Assembly (NCBI GenBank): GCA_022781925.1
Contig: JALESO010000049.1
Span: 1-60,947 of the forward strand
Source of the DNA: Lachnospiraceae bacterium
Lineage (GTDB): Bacteria > Bacillota > Clostridia > Lachnospirales > Lachnospiraceae
Direction: 5' to 3'
DNA length: 60,947 nt
Position numbers and translations under genes: made by a program. Positions within the stretch are counted from its first letter, which is position 1. Every line of letters begins with the position of its first letter. The notes under the pieces were generated by a model. It did no database searches, was not told the origin of the DNA, and saw only the letters and a list, made by a program, of their open reading frames with translations. Below, in pieces: positions 51,575-60,024 of the stretch.

Positions 51575-51997
51575 ATGTATAAGATCAGAATAGAAGAAAG
51601 TTTTGATTCCGCACATTTCCTTGCCGGTTATGATGGAAAATGCAGTAACCTGCATGGACATCGCTGGCGGATTGTGATGGAAGCAAAAGCAGATAAACTG
51701 CATGAAGAGGGACAGCTGCGGGGAATGGTTACGGATTTTGGGGATATCCGCAGAGATCTGAAGGAACTGGCAGATTTTTATGATCATGCCCTGATTTATG
51801 AGCATGGAACCTTAAAGCCGCTGACGATTCAGGCGTTGAAGGAAGAAAATTTCCGCCTGATCGAAGTGCCGTTTCGGCCGACTGCAGAGAATTTTGCAAA
51901 ATTCTTTTATGAGGAGATGACGGCAAAGGGGTATGCAGTGTATGAGATGGCTGTTTATGAGACACCGAATAACTGTGCTGTATATTCAGAAGTATAA
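51575..51997 (+). CDS. queD: 6-carboxy-5,6,7,8-tetrahydropterin synthase
   Basis: The 140-aa protein has the zinc histidines in SAHFL (H14) and HGH (H27, H29), a catalytic cysteine C23 and a C-terminal glutamate region. It converts dihydroneopterin triphosphate to carboxytetrahydropterin, the second step of the preQ1 pathway. It is first in the operon, after the riboswitch and terminator. Confidence 0.92.
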   Translation: MYKIRIEESFDSAHFLAGYDGKCSNLHGHRWRIVMEAKADKLHEEGQLRGMVTDFGDIRRDLKELADFYDHALIYEHGTLKPLTIQALKEENFRLIEVPFRPTAENFAKFFYEEMTAKGYAVYEMAVYETPNNCAVYSEV

Positions 51998-52039
51998 TAT
52001 TTAGAAAAATAGAACAGGGGAAACAGGAACAGAGGTAAT

Positions 52040-52708
52040 ATGGCAAATTATAAAGTAGTAGAGATATTCAGCAGTATTAACGGGGAAGGCACCCGTGCCG
52101 GACAGCTTGCAGTGTTTGTCCGGATGCAGGGATGCAACCTGAACTGTACATATTGTGACACAAAATGGGCAAATGAAGCAGATACAAGATTTCACTGGAC
52201 ATCCACAGAGGAGATTGTGGAACTGCTTCGTAGTATGGAAATCAAAAATGTGACCATCACCGGTGGGGAGCCGTTACTTCAGGAACATATCGGAGAGTTG
52301 CTGGAGACATTGGCAAAAGAGGAGAATCTGCGGGTGGAGATTGAGACAAATGGAAGTGTACCGTTACAGCCATTTGCGGATATTCCAAACGGACCGTCCT
52401 TTACCATGGATTACAAGCTGCCGGGCAGTGGAATGGAATCCCATATGCTGCCGGAGAACTTTGCAGTTCTGCGTGAGCAGGATACGGTGAAATTTGTAGT
52501 AAAAGATTATGTGGATATGTGCCGGGCACGGGATGTAATCCGGGAGTATGATCTGACAGAGAAATGTCATGTATATCTGAGTCCGGTCTATGGACAGATC
52601 GAATTGGAAGATATTGTAAACTTTATGAAAGATAACCGCCTGAACGATGTGAATATGCAGCTTCAGATGCACAAGATCATCTGGGACAGTGAGATGCGCG
52701 GTGTGTAA
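52040..52708 (+). CDS. queE: 7-carboxy-7-deazaguanine synthase
   Basis: The 222-aa radical SAM enzyme has C32-x3-C36-x2-C39 (CNLNCTYC) and the glycine motif TITGGEPLLQ. It rearranges carboxytetrahydropterin to CDG, the third step. It follows queD after 42 bases. Confidence 0.93.
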   Translation: MANYKVVEIFSSINGEGTRAGQLAVFVRMQGCNLNCTYCDTKWANEADTRFHWTSTEEIVELLRSMEIKNVTITGGEPLLQEHIGELLETLAKEENLRVEIETNGSVPLQPFADIPNGPSFTMDYKLPGSGMESHMLPENFAVLREQDTVKFVVKDYVDMCRARDVIREYDLTEKCHVYLSPVYGQIELEDIVNFMKDNRLNDVNMQLQMHKIIWDSEMRGV

Positions 52709-52726
52709 GAAAGAGAGGAATGTACA

Positions 52727-53305
52727 ATGGCAATAGATAAAGATGCAGTGCGGGAGCATATCCGTGGACTTCTGATCGCACTGGGTGATGATCCGGACCG
52801 GGAAGGCCTGAAAGACACACCGGACCGTGTGGCACGGATGTATGAGGAAGTTTTTGAAGGCATGAACTATACCAATCACGAAATTGCGCAGATGTTTGAC
52901 AAGACATTTGAGGAAGATCTGACATTTTCTTCGGAAAACAGCGACTTCGTGATCGTAAAGGATATTGATATTTTTAGTTACTGTGAGCATCATATGGCAT
53001 TGATGTATGATATGAAAGTGACGGTGGCATATGTGCCGAATGGAAAAGTCATCGGTCTGAGTAAGATTGCCCGGATTGCGGATATGGTGTCCAAACGTCT
53101 GCAGCTGCAGGAACGGATCGGAACAGATATCGCAGAGATCATGCAGGAGATCACCGGTTCTGACGATGTGGCAGTATTGATCGAAGGCTGCCACAGCTGT
53201 ATGACTGCCCGCGGGATCAAGAAAACAGCGGCAAAGACTTACACGACGACATTGCGGGGACGTTTCCAGACAGATCCGTTGCTGCAGATGCGTCTGAACC
53301 GATAA
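52727..53305 (+). CDS. folE: GTP cyclohydrolase I
   Basis: The 192-aa enzyme has the zinc site C86-E-H-H and the H156-x-C158 pair with the [11 protein letters not shown] sequence. It turns GTP into dihydroneopterin triphosphate, the first step of both folate and queuosine routes. Its place in this operon assigns it to preQ1 supply. Confidence 0.93.
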   Translation: MAIDKDAVREHIRGLLIALGDDPDREGLKDTPDRVARMYEEVFEGMNYTNHEIAQMFDKTFEEDLTFSSENSDFVIVKDIDIFSYCEHHMALMYDMKVTVAYVPNGKVIGLSKIARIADMVSKRLQLQERIGTDIAEIMQEITGSDDVAVLIEGCHSCMTARGIKKTAAKTYTTTLRGRFQTDPLLQMRLNR

Positions 53306-53335
53306 CATATGCAGGATTGATAAGGAGAGAAAAAC

Positions 53336-54022
53336 ATGGCAGAAAAAGCATTAGTATTATTCAGCGGTGGTGTGGATTCCACCACCTGTCTCGGTCTTGC
53401 GATTGACCGCTATGGCAAAGAAAATGTGATCGCGTTGTCTGTTTCTTATGGACAGAAGCATGAGAAAGAAATCGAGGCATCAAAAAAAATCGCACAGTAT
53501 TATGGCGTCGAGCATTTATATCTGGATCTGGGAGCCATCTTCCAGTACAGCAACTGTTCTCTGCTGAGCCATTCCACAGAGGAAATCCCGGAGGAAGCTT
53601 ATGCCGAGCAGCTGACCAAGACCGATGGAAAACCGGTATCTACTTATGTGCCGTTCCGAAATGGTTTGTTTTTATCCTCTGCGGCAAGTATCGCACTGTC
53701 CAAAGACTGCAGTGTGATCTTCTATGGTGCGCACAGTGATGATGCGGCAGGCAGTGCTTATCCGGATTGTTCCGATGCCTTCAATCAGGCAATGAAAGAG
53801 GCAATTTATCTGGGAAGCGGCAATCAGGTGACCATTGAAGCACCTTTTGTAAACTGGACCAAGGCAGATGTGGTGAAAAAAGGTCTGGAACTGAAGGTTC
53901 CTTATGAACTGACCTGGAGTTGTTATGAAGGCGGCGAGAAACCGTGTGGAAAATGCGGTACCTGTATCGACCGTGCGGCTGCTTTTGCAAAAAATGGTGT
54001 AAAGGATCCGGCACTTGATTAA
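53336..54022 (+). CDS. queC: 7-cyano-7-deazaguanine synthase
   Basis: The 228-aa enzyme has the PP-loop LFSGGVDST (residues 8-16) and a C-terminal zinc set in CYEGGEKPCGKCGTC. It makes preQ0 from CDG with ATP and ammonia. It follows folE after 30 bases with GGAGAG upstream. Confidence 0.95.
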   Translation: MAEKALVLFSGGVDSTTCLGLAIDRYGKENVIALSVSYGQKHEKEIEASKKIAQYYGVEHLYLDLGAIFQYSNCSLLSHSTEEIPEEAYAEQLTKTDGKPVSTYVPFRNGLFLSSAASIALSKDCSVIFYGAHSDDAAGSAYPDCSDAFNQAMKEAIYLGSGNQVTIEAPFVNWTKADVVKKGLELKVPYELTWSCYEGGEKPCGKCGTCIDRAAAFAKNGVKDPALD

Positions 54023-54123
54023 GCTGCCGGTATATTACAAATCTGACAGAATAATTCCAGATGGAAAAGCAGAAAAATCTGCGGCTGTTTGAAAAAATGG
54101 TAGAGAGAAAAAGGAGAGCATAG

Positions 54124-54621
54124 ATGACAGGAAGAAGTAAAGAAGAAACAGCAGGCGTATCCCTGCTGGGGAACCAGAATGTCCGTTATCCGGATGATTA
54201 TGCACCGGAAGTGCTGGAGACGTTTGTGAATAAGCATCCGGGGAATGATTATTTTGTAAAATTTAACTGCCCGGAGTTTACCAGTCTGTGTCCGATTACC
54301 GGACAGCCGGATTTTGCCACCATCACCATTTCCTATGTACCGGGGGAACGTATGGTGGAGAGCAAATCCCTGAAGCTGTATCTGTTCAGCTTCCGTAACC
54401 ATGGAGATTTTCATGAGGACTGTGTCAATGTGATCATGAAGGATCTGATCAAGCTGATGGATCCAAAATACATTGAAGTATGGGGCAAATTCACACCGAG
54501 AGGTGGAATCTCCATTGATCCGTATTGTAATTATGGAAAACCGGGTACAAAGTGGGAAGAAGTAGCCTGGAACCGCCTGGCAAATCATGACCTGTATCCG
54601 GAAAAGGTTGATAACCGGTAA
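54124..54621 (+). CDS. queF: NADPH-dependent preQ0 reductase
   Basis: The 165-aa protein is the short unimodular QueF (YkvM type): the catalytic cysteine C56 in [11 protein letters not shown] with D63 seven residues later, and the [22 protein letters not shown] block. It reduces the nitrile of preQ0 to preQ1. It completes the pathway in this operon. The 100-base gap before it (54023-54123) holds no clear promoter. Confidence 0.94.
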   Translation: MTGRSKEETAGVSLLGNQNVRYPDDYAPEVLETFVNKHPGNDYFVKFNCPEFTSLCPITGQPDFATITISYVPGERMVESKSLKLYLFSFRNHGDFHEDCVNVIMKDLIKLMDPKYIEVWGKFTPRGGISIDPYCNYGKPGTKWEEVAWNRLANHDLYPEKVDNR

Positions 54622-54720
54622 ACTGTGAAAAATAGAAATCCGGTATCTGATCATAAATCCGGGCAGTAAAACCGCAAGTCCAGAGCTTTTATCAGATATC
54701 GTGTAGTGGGAGATGAACAG

Positions 54721-55263
54721 ATGGATGAAATGAAACGGATTGATCGTGTATTGAAATACAAAGGTTCTATTGTGGATGTGTATGATGATGTGATGCAGTC
54801 TCCGACCGGAAATATTGCACACTGGGATTATATCGCTCACCGCAAAGGTGCGGCTGCAGTGCTTCCGGTGATGGAAGACGGACGGATCCTAATGGTGCGT
54901 CAGTATCGCAATGCCCTGGATCGTGAGACTCTGGAGATTCCGGCCGGTTCCAGAGACAGTGTGGAGGAGCCGACTTCTGTGTGTGCAGCCCGGGAACTGG
55001 AGGAAGAGACCGGATATAAGGCAGCCCATCTGGAGCTGCTGATCACGGTATCCACGACAGTTGCCTTCTGCAATGAGACCATTGATGTGTATCTGGCAAC
55101 GGATCTGACACCGACACAGCAGCATCTGGATGAAGATGAGTTTGTGGAAGTGGAGAGCTATACCATTGATGAATTAAAAGACATGGTCCTGACCCAGAAA
55201 ATCCAGGATTCAAAAACTGCTGCTGCGATTATGGCATATTACGGAAAATATTGCATAGATTAG
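54721..55263 (+). CDS. Nudix hydrolase, probable ADP-ribose pyrophosphatase
   Basis: The 180-aa protein has a Nudix box, PAGSRDSVEEPTSVCAARELEEETGY, with one extra residue between the first glycine and the REL-EE core compared with the usual spacing. The N-terminus (MKRIDRVLKYKGSIVDVYDD) and the RQYRNAL block resemble NudF-type enzymes that split ADP-ribose. Start ATG at 54721 has GGGAG upstream, better than the in-frame GTG at 54706. It precedes a SpoIIM-like gene. Confidence 0.85.
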   Translation: MDEMKRIDRVLKYKGSIVDVYDDVMQSPTGNIAHWDYIAHRKGAAAVLPVMEDGRILMVRQYRNALDRETLEIPAGSRDSVEEPTSVCAARELEEETGYKAAHLELLITVSTTVAFCNETIDVYLATDLTPTQQHLDEDEFVEVESYTIDELKDMVLTQKIQDSKTAAAIMAYYGKYCID

Positions 55264-55289
55264 AAAAAAACAAAGCAGCGGGATCGTAA

Positions 55290-55901
55290 ATGATAACAGA
55301 AACCGTACAACAACCAGGAAAAATAACGATGCTGCAGGTTGGTATCGCACTTTTTCTTGGTTGTTTCTTTTTGGGGATTATTCTGAGCAATTTTGCATTG
55401 AAAGATGGAGCCTGGTGGATCGGAATTGCAGGGGAGACAGAATGGCAGCAGGTTCTGTCAGATGTAGCGCAGCAGGAACACTTCTTCTGGCAGGTTCTGA
55501 TCCTGCGGGGGCTGCCCTGGATATTGCTGCAGATTTTTCTGTTTTTCGCCTGGGGACGCTGGATACTCGCAGGGTGGTATGGCTGGCTTGGCTTGTCTGT
55601 TGGTATGGTGGCCGGAGCGTTTTGGAGCAGAAATGGTCTGGCAGGTATCGGACAGGTTCTTGGATTTGGATTTCCACAGATATTCGTATATGGTGTGGCG
55701 TATTTTGGACTGCTCATTTTGCTGACTGTATGGCAAAAGTTGCGGCGGGAGCGGAGAAGGGCATCTGTCATGCAGACTTCCTGGAATAAAAAGGCCCTTG
55801 CCATATTCTGGCTTTTACTGATCTGTAACACGGGCATTTATCTGGCGGGAATCTGGCTGGAACTGGAGATAAATCCGTGGCTGGTGGGACGTTTTGGATG
55901 A
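55290..55901 (+). CDS. SpoIIM-like multi-spanning membrane protein
   Basis: The 203-aa protein has about five hydrophobic segments (for example GIALFLGCFFLGIILSNFAL, LGLSVGMVAGAF and LAIFWLLLICNTGIYLAG) and few charged loops. In related genomes I recall the stage II sporulation protein M gene next to this Nudix gene, and the pattern of hydrophobic segments is compatible, but no motif is unmistakable. If right, it would act in engulfment during sporulation. Confidence 0.55.
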   Translation: MITETVQQPGKITMLQVGIALFLGCFFLGIILSNFALKDGAWWIGIAGETEWQQVLSDVAQQEHFFWQVLILRGLPWILLQIFLFFAWGRWILAGWYGWLGLSVGMVAGAFWSRNGLAGIGQVLGFGFPQIFVYGVAYFGLLILLTVWQKLRRERRRASVMQTSWNKKALAIFWLLLICNTGIYLAGIWLELEINPWLVGRFG

Positions 55902-55981
55902 AAGATCATAGAAAAGTACGAGAAAAAGAGAGACAGGAATGTGCATGATCATACACGCTTGCATACGAGATGTTCAAAAGA

Positions 55982-56017
55982 AAAGGAGATATTCTGAAAA
56001 CACGGAATATCTCCTTT
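55982..56017. terminator. Terminator between converging genes
   Basis: AAAGGAGATATTC at 55982-55994 pairs exactly with GAATATCTCCTTT at 56005-56017, with a ten-base loop. A-rich sequence on the left suits the minus-strand aroF transcript, while the T content on the right is modest. Confidence 0.75.
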
Positions 56018-56100
56018 GTAGTTTCAATTATAAATAAATGTAAGAAAATATCGGTTCCAATCTGAAAGGACAAAAACCGATCCGATACAGATGCTGCCTG

Positions 56101-57132
56101 CTAACGGACAGAGTCAGCAATCGCATACAGAAGCTGTTCGGATTCTTCCCATCCAAGACACGGGTCTGTAATAGACTTTCCGTAAATATGCTCACCAATC
56201 TTCTGGTTGCCCGGGCAGATGTAACTCTCGATCATCACACCTTTGACCAGTTTGTTGATGATACCGGATTCTTTGCGGTTGTGCATTACTTCCTTGACGA
56301 TACGAACCTGTTCTTCATATTTCTTGTTGGAATTGGAATGGTTTGCATCAACGATACATGCCGGATTTACGAGATCCATTTTTTCATACATTTCGTTCAG
56401 ACGGATCAGATCTTCGTAATGGTAGTTCGGGATGGCGACGCCACGTTTGTTGACAGCACCACGCAGGATGACATGTGCAAGCGGGTTACCGGTGGTGTCT
56501 ACTTCCCAGCCGCGATGTACGAAATGGTGTGGATGCTGGGCTGCATACACAGAGTTCAGCATAACGGAGAAGTCACCACTGGTCGGGTTCTTCATGCCGC
56601 TGGCTACGTCAAATCCGCTGACGGTCAGACGATGCTGCTGATCTTCCACAGAACGGGCTCCGATGGCCACATAGGAGAGCAGGTCATTGATGTAATCCCA
56701 GTTTTCCGGATAAAGCATCTCATCTGCTGCGGACAGACCGGTTTCTTTGATGGCACGCAGATGCAGGCTGCGGACAGCGATGAGACCGGCGATCATATCC
56801 GGTTTAGCTTCCGGATCCGGCTGAGTGGCGATCCCTTTGTATCCCTCTCCGGTGGTCCGTGGTTTGTTGGTATAGATACGCGGGATCAGGATCAGTTTGT
56901 CTTTTGTCTGCTCGTTTACTTTTGCCAGACGGTGGATATAATCCATCACCGGCTCTTCTTTGTCGGCAGAACATGGTCCGATGATGACAAGGAATTTGTC
57001 AGATTCACCACGCAGTACGCGGCTGATCTCCTCGTCTCTTTCCTGCTTGATCTTTCTGCAGGCATCGTTTAACGGATAAGTCTGCTTGATCTCTTCCGGT
57101 GTCGGTAATTGTTTTAAATAAGAAAAACTCAT
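56101..57132 (-). CDS. aroF: 3-deoxy-7-phosphoheptulonate synthase (class I)
   Basis: The 343-aa enzyme is of the E. coli-like class I alpha type: IIGPCSADKEEP at about residues 50-61, the PRTTGEGYKG loop and the C-terminal DANHSNSNKKYEEQ region. It joins PEP and erythrose-4-phosphate at the start of the shikimate path. Feedback type (Phe, Tyr or Trp) cannot be read from the sequence. It lies 16 bases after aroE on the same strand. Confidence 0.94.
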   Translation of the reverse strand: MSFSYLKQLPTPEEIKQTYPLNDACRKIKQERDEEISRVLRGESDKFLVIIGPCSADKEEPVMDYIHRLAKVNEQTKDKLILIPRIYTNKPRTTGEGYKGIATQPDPEAKPDMIAGLIAVRSLHLRAIKETGLSAADEMLYPENWDYINDLLSYVAIGARSVEDQQHRLTVSGFDVASGMKNPTSGDFSVMLNSVYAAQHPHHFVHRGWEVDTTGNPLAHVILRGAVNKRGVAIPNYHYEDLIRLNEMYEKMDLVNPACIVDANHSNSNKKYEEQVRIVKEVMHNRKESGIINKLVKGVMIESYICPGNQKIGEHIYGKSITDPCLGWEESEQLLYAIADSVR

Positions 57133-57148
57133 GATGTTACTCCTTTAT

Positions 57149-58015
57149 CTATGGCTGAAAAAATTTCTGACGGATGATGTCGATGGGCATCTTTTCTCCG
57201 GTCCAGCATTCAAAGGAAGCTGCACCCTGGAACAGAAGCATGTACAGTCCGTTGAATACGGAACATCCGGCAGCTTCGGCCATCTGATACAGTTTTGTCT
57301 TGCGTGGATTGTAGATGATGTCACATACCATCAGTTCCGGGAACAGCATGGACGCATCCGGGATCGGGTACTGATCATCGTTTGGAACCATACCTACATT
57401 AGTCGCATTGGTCAGGATCGCACTCTCGGAAATACTCTTGCGCATCTGCTCAGTATCTGCAAAATCATAGACATGAATGTTGCAGGAGGTGTGTTCCCGG
57501 ACACGGTCTGCGAATGCCAGTGCACGGTCAAATTCTTCTGGGATTTTCAGCTGGAAGATATCCAGATCGGATACACCGTCCAGAGCAGCCTGGGTACAGA
57601 TGGCGGTTGCAGCGCCACCGCATCCGAGAACGGTCATTTTTTTGCCGATGATGTCATGGCCTGCATCTGATACGGAAGACATGAATCCGATACCGTCTGT
57701 GGTATGACCGGTCAGCTTGCCGTCTTTGATGATAACCGTATTGCATGCCTGCGCAATTTTGGAAGCCGGTGTCAGGTCATCCATGTATTCTAACACGCGT
57801 ACTTTGTATGGCATGGTTACGTTGAAGCCTTTTGCTCCGATGTCTCTCAGTCCATGTACTGCAGTGCCGAGATCACCGCCTGCCAGATCGAATGCCAGAT
57901 AGACATAATCCAGACCAAGCTGACGGAAGGCTTCGTTATGCATCTGTGGGGAGATGCTGTGAGCTACCGGACTGCCGATGAGTCCGGTCAATTTTGTTTT
58001 TCCGGTAATTTCCAT
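57149..58015 (-). CDS. aroE: Shikimate dehydrogenase
   Basis: The 288-aa enzyme has the substrate motif GSPVAHSISPQMHNEAF, the catalytic KGFNVTMPYK lysine region and a GCGGAATAIC dinucleotide loop. It reduces 3-dehydroshikimate with NADPH. I chose ATG 58015 (MEITGKTK); an in-frame ATG at 58054 would add 13 residues but has no better ribosome site. It is divergent from aroD. Confidence 0.93.
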   Translation of the reverse strand: MEITGKTKLTGLIGSPVAHSISPQMHNEAFRQLGLDYVYLAFDLAGGDLGTAVHGLRDIGAKGFNVTMPYKVRVLEYMDDLTPASKIAQACNTVIIKDGKLTGHTTDGIGFMSSVSDAGHDIIGKKMTVLGCGGAATAICTQAALDGVSDLDIFQLKIPEEFDRALAFADRVREHTSCNIHVYDFADTEQMRKSISESAILTNATNVGMVPNDDQYPIPDASMLFPELMVCDIIYNPRKTKLYQMAEAAGCSVFNGLYMLLFQGAASFECWTGEKMPIDIIRQKFFQP

Positions 58016-58064
58016 AATCTTTTCCCTGCCTTTTTGTAGTTGTAATCTCTTCATTATTTACAAA

Positions 58065-58092
58065 ATTATAATATCATAGGGTGTTTGGTAAA
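58065..58092 (-). promoter_or_regulatory. Promoter of aroE-aroF
   Basis: On the minus strand a perfect TATAAT (58070-58065) is preceded by TTTACC (58092-58087) with a 16-base spacer. The opposite strand has a TACAAT -10 candidate at 58187-58192 for aroD with only a weak -35 (TTTCTC). Confidence 0.55.
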
Positions 58093-58229
58093 TATGAACG
58101 ATTTTATATGCCCTTATGATAGGTGTTTTTAGAAAAAAAGTCAACATTTTCGAGCCTTTAAGGTTTCTCATTAGGAAAAAACATGCTACAATAAAAACGT
58201 TAAGCATAGAAATGGAACGGAGGTACATT

Positions 58230-58994
58230 ATGCAGAACGCATTTGAAATAAAAGGAATTCGGATCGGAGATGGTCAGCCGGTGATCTGTGTACCGGTGGT
58301 GGCTCCGAAAAAGGAAGATGTCATTGCAAATATCCGGGCGCTGGCAGAACAGAACGTACAGATGATCGAGTGGCGTGTGGACTGCTTTGAGGAAGTGGAT
58401 GATATCCATGCGGTGGGCGACGTGCTGCAGGCGGTTCGCCCGGCGCTGGAGCATACGGTCTTTCTCTTTACATTCCGGACGAAACAGCAGGGCGGCAGCC
58501 GGAGGATGGAAGAGTGGAAGATCCTGAAACTGAACGAACTGGCGGCAAAAAGCGGCTGTGCAGATCTTATTGATCTGGAGTTTTTTGAGGCTACAAAACC
58601 GGAGAAGGAGATCCGCCGGTTTCAGCGGATGGGGGTACGGATCATTGCGTCCCATCATGATTTTGAGGAAACCCCGGATGACCGGATCCTGCGGATGCTG
58701 ATGGAACAGATGCAGCAGGGCGGTGCCGATGTGGCAAAACTGGCAGTGATGCCGCAGAATGCAGATGATGTGGTGCGGTTACTGAAACTGACCAATGATA
58801 TGAAACAGAAATATCCGACCCTTCCGGTGGTTACCATGTCCATGGGGGCACTCGGAGTAGTCAGCCGTATGGCAGGGGAGATCTTCGGATCCTGTATCAC
58901 TTTCGGTGCTGTGGGCGAGACTTCCGCACCGGGACAGATTCCGGCGGATCAGCTGGAACATATTCTTGGAATTATCCACAAAGGGCTGAAATAA
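58230..58994 (+). CDS. aroD: 3-dehydroquinate dehydratase, type I
   Basis: The 254-aa enzyme has the type I motifs: EWRVD near the N-terminus, the catalytic histidine in ASHHDFEETP and the Schiff-base lysine in GADVAKLAVMPQ. It converts dehydroquinate to dehydroshikimate. Start ATG 58230 has ACGGAGGTAC; the upstream in-frame ATG at 58116 overlaps the promoter region and is not needed. Confidence 0.94.
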   Translation: MQNAFEIKGIRIGDGQPVICVPVVAPKKEDVIANIRALAEQNVQMIEWRVDCFEEVDDIHAVGDVLQAVRPALEHTVFLFTFRTKQQGGSRRMEEWKILKLNELAAKSGCADLIDLEFFEATKPEKEIRRFQRMGVRIIASHHDFEETPDDRILRMLMEQMQQGGADVAKLAVMPQNADDVVRLLKLTNDMKQKYPTLPVVTMSMGALGVVSRMAGEIFGSCITFGAVGETSAPGQIPADQLEHILGIIHKGLK

Positions 58995-59101
58995 GTTGGA
59001 TTCGGGAAGTAATACGATAGAAAAAGAATGGAACTTACGGTCTGTACGTGGCTGCTGTAAAGCAAGAATGTATAAATGACAGAGAAGCAGGGAGAATTGT
59101 G

Positions 59102-59614
59102 ATGAAACAACATATTTATCTGATCGGTTTTATGGGAACCGGTAAAACAACAATTTCACATAAATTGCAGGAGATGACAGGAGCAAAAGAAGTCGATATG
59201 GATGCCTGGATTGTGGAGAAAAATGACATGACCATCAACGATATGTTTGATAAATTCGGTGAAACTTATTTCCGGGACCGGGAGACGGATGCGGTGCGTG
59301 AGATCGCGGGTACTGCACCGGCGATCGTATCCTGTGGCGGCGGCGCGGTGCTGCGTCAGGAGAACACCCAGATGATGAAGAACGGCGGCAGGATCGTGCT
59401 GCTGACTGCAACACCGGAAACGGTATACGAGCGGGTGAAAAACAGTACCGACCGTCCATTGCTGAACGGACATATGAATGTGGAGTATATCGCATCCATG
59501 ATGGAAAAACGGCGGGAATTGTATGCGGGAGCCTGCGATATCAGCGTGGCGACAGATGGCAAGACACCGTCACAGATCGCGGAAGAGATTCTGAAAGCAA
59601 CCAGTGAAGTGTAA
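59102..59614 (+). CDS. aroK: Shikimate kinase
   Basis: The 170-aa kinase has the P-loop GFMGTGKTT (residues 9-17), the FRDRETDA arginine block, CGGGAVLR and RPLL in the lid. It phosphorylates shikimate. Start ATG 59102 follows GGGAG; the in-frame upstream start is not supported. It lies 107 bases after aroD, possibly in the same transcript. Confidence 0.94.
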   Translation: MKQHIYLIGFMGTGKTTISHKLQEMTGAKEVDMDAWIVEKNDMTINDMFDKFGETYFRDRETDAVREIAGTAPAIVSCGGGAVLRQENTQMMKNGGRIVLLTATPETVYERVKNSTDRPLLNGHMNVEYIASMMEKRRELYAGACDISVATDGKTPSQIAEEILKATSEV

Positions 59615-59678
59615 TCCGTATAGTCTGAGAATCGGAAACATAGACAAATTATATCAAAATTAATATCAAAAATAATGG

Positions 59679-59722
59679 AAAGTGGTGGAACCGTTCGTTT
59701 CTGACGGTACTGCCACTTTTTT
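59679..59722 (+). terminator. Terminator after aroK
   Basis: AAAGTGG (59679-59685) pairs with CCACTTT (from 59713), with an inner ACCGT/ACGGT stem, followed by TTTTTT. Confidence 0.8.
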
Positions 59723-59808
59723 GTGCTATAACATTTCCTGTGTGATGTTTCGGCATTTTGCTACATGGGAAGTGTTGCCTGCATATGATAATTACGGGAG
59801 GGATGAAT

Positions 59809-60024
59809 ATGAGCAAAAAATGGTGGAAATGTGCGGCAATCCGCGCAGTAAAGACGGCAGCCCAGACCGCAGTGGCAATGCTTCCGGTGGCAGCTGCCAT
59901 CAATCAGGTAGACTGGAAAATGATCATTGGGACATCCTCATTGGCTTGTGTGGTGTCAATGCTGACCTCTCTGGCCGGAATTCCGGAAGTCAAGGAATGT
60001 GAAAAGGAGATGAAGACGAAATGA
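59809..60024 (+). CDS. Small holin (r1t-like)
   Basis: The 71-aa protein resembles phage r1t-type holins: [23 protein letters not shown] at the start with a helical membrane segment, a second hydrophobic segment ([19 protein letters not shown]) and a charged tail [14 protein letters not shown]. Holins form pores that release a lytic enzyme. The ATG at 59809 has GGGAGGG. It overlaps the amidase gene by four bases (ATGA), the classic lysis-pair arrangement. Confidence 0.8.
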   Translation: MSKKWWKCAAIRAVKTAAQTAVAMLPVAAAINQVDWKMIIGTSSLACVVSMLTSLAGIPEVKECEKEMKTK

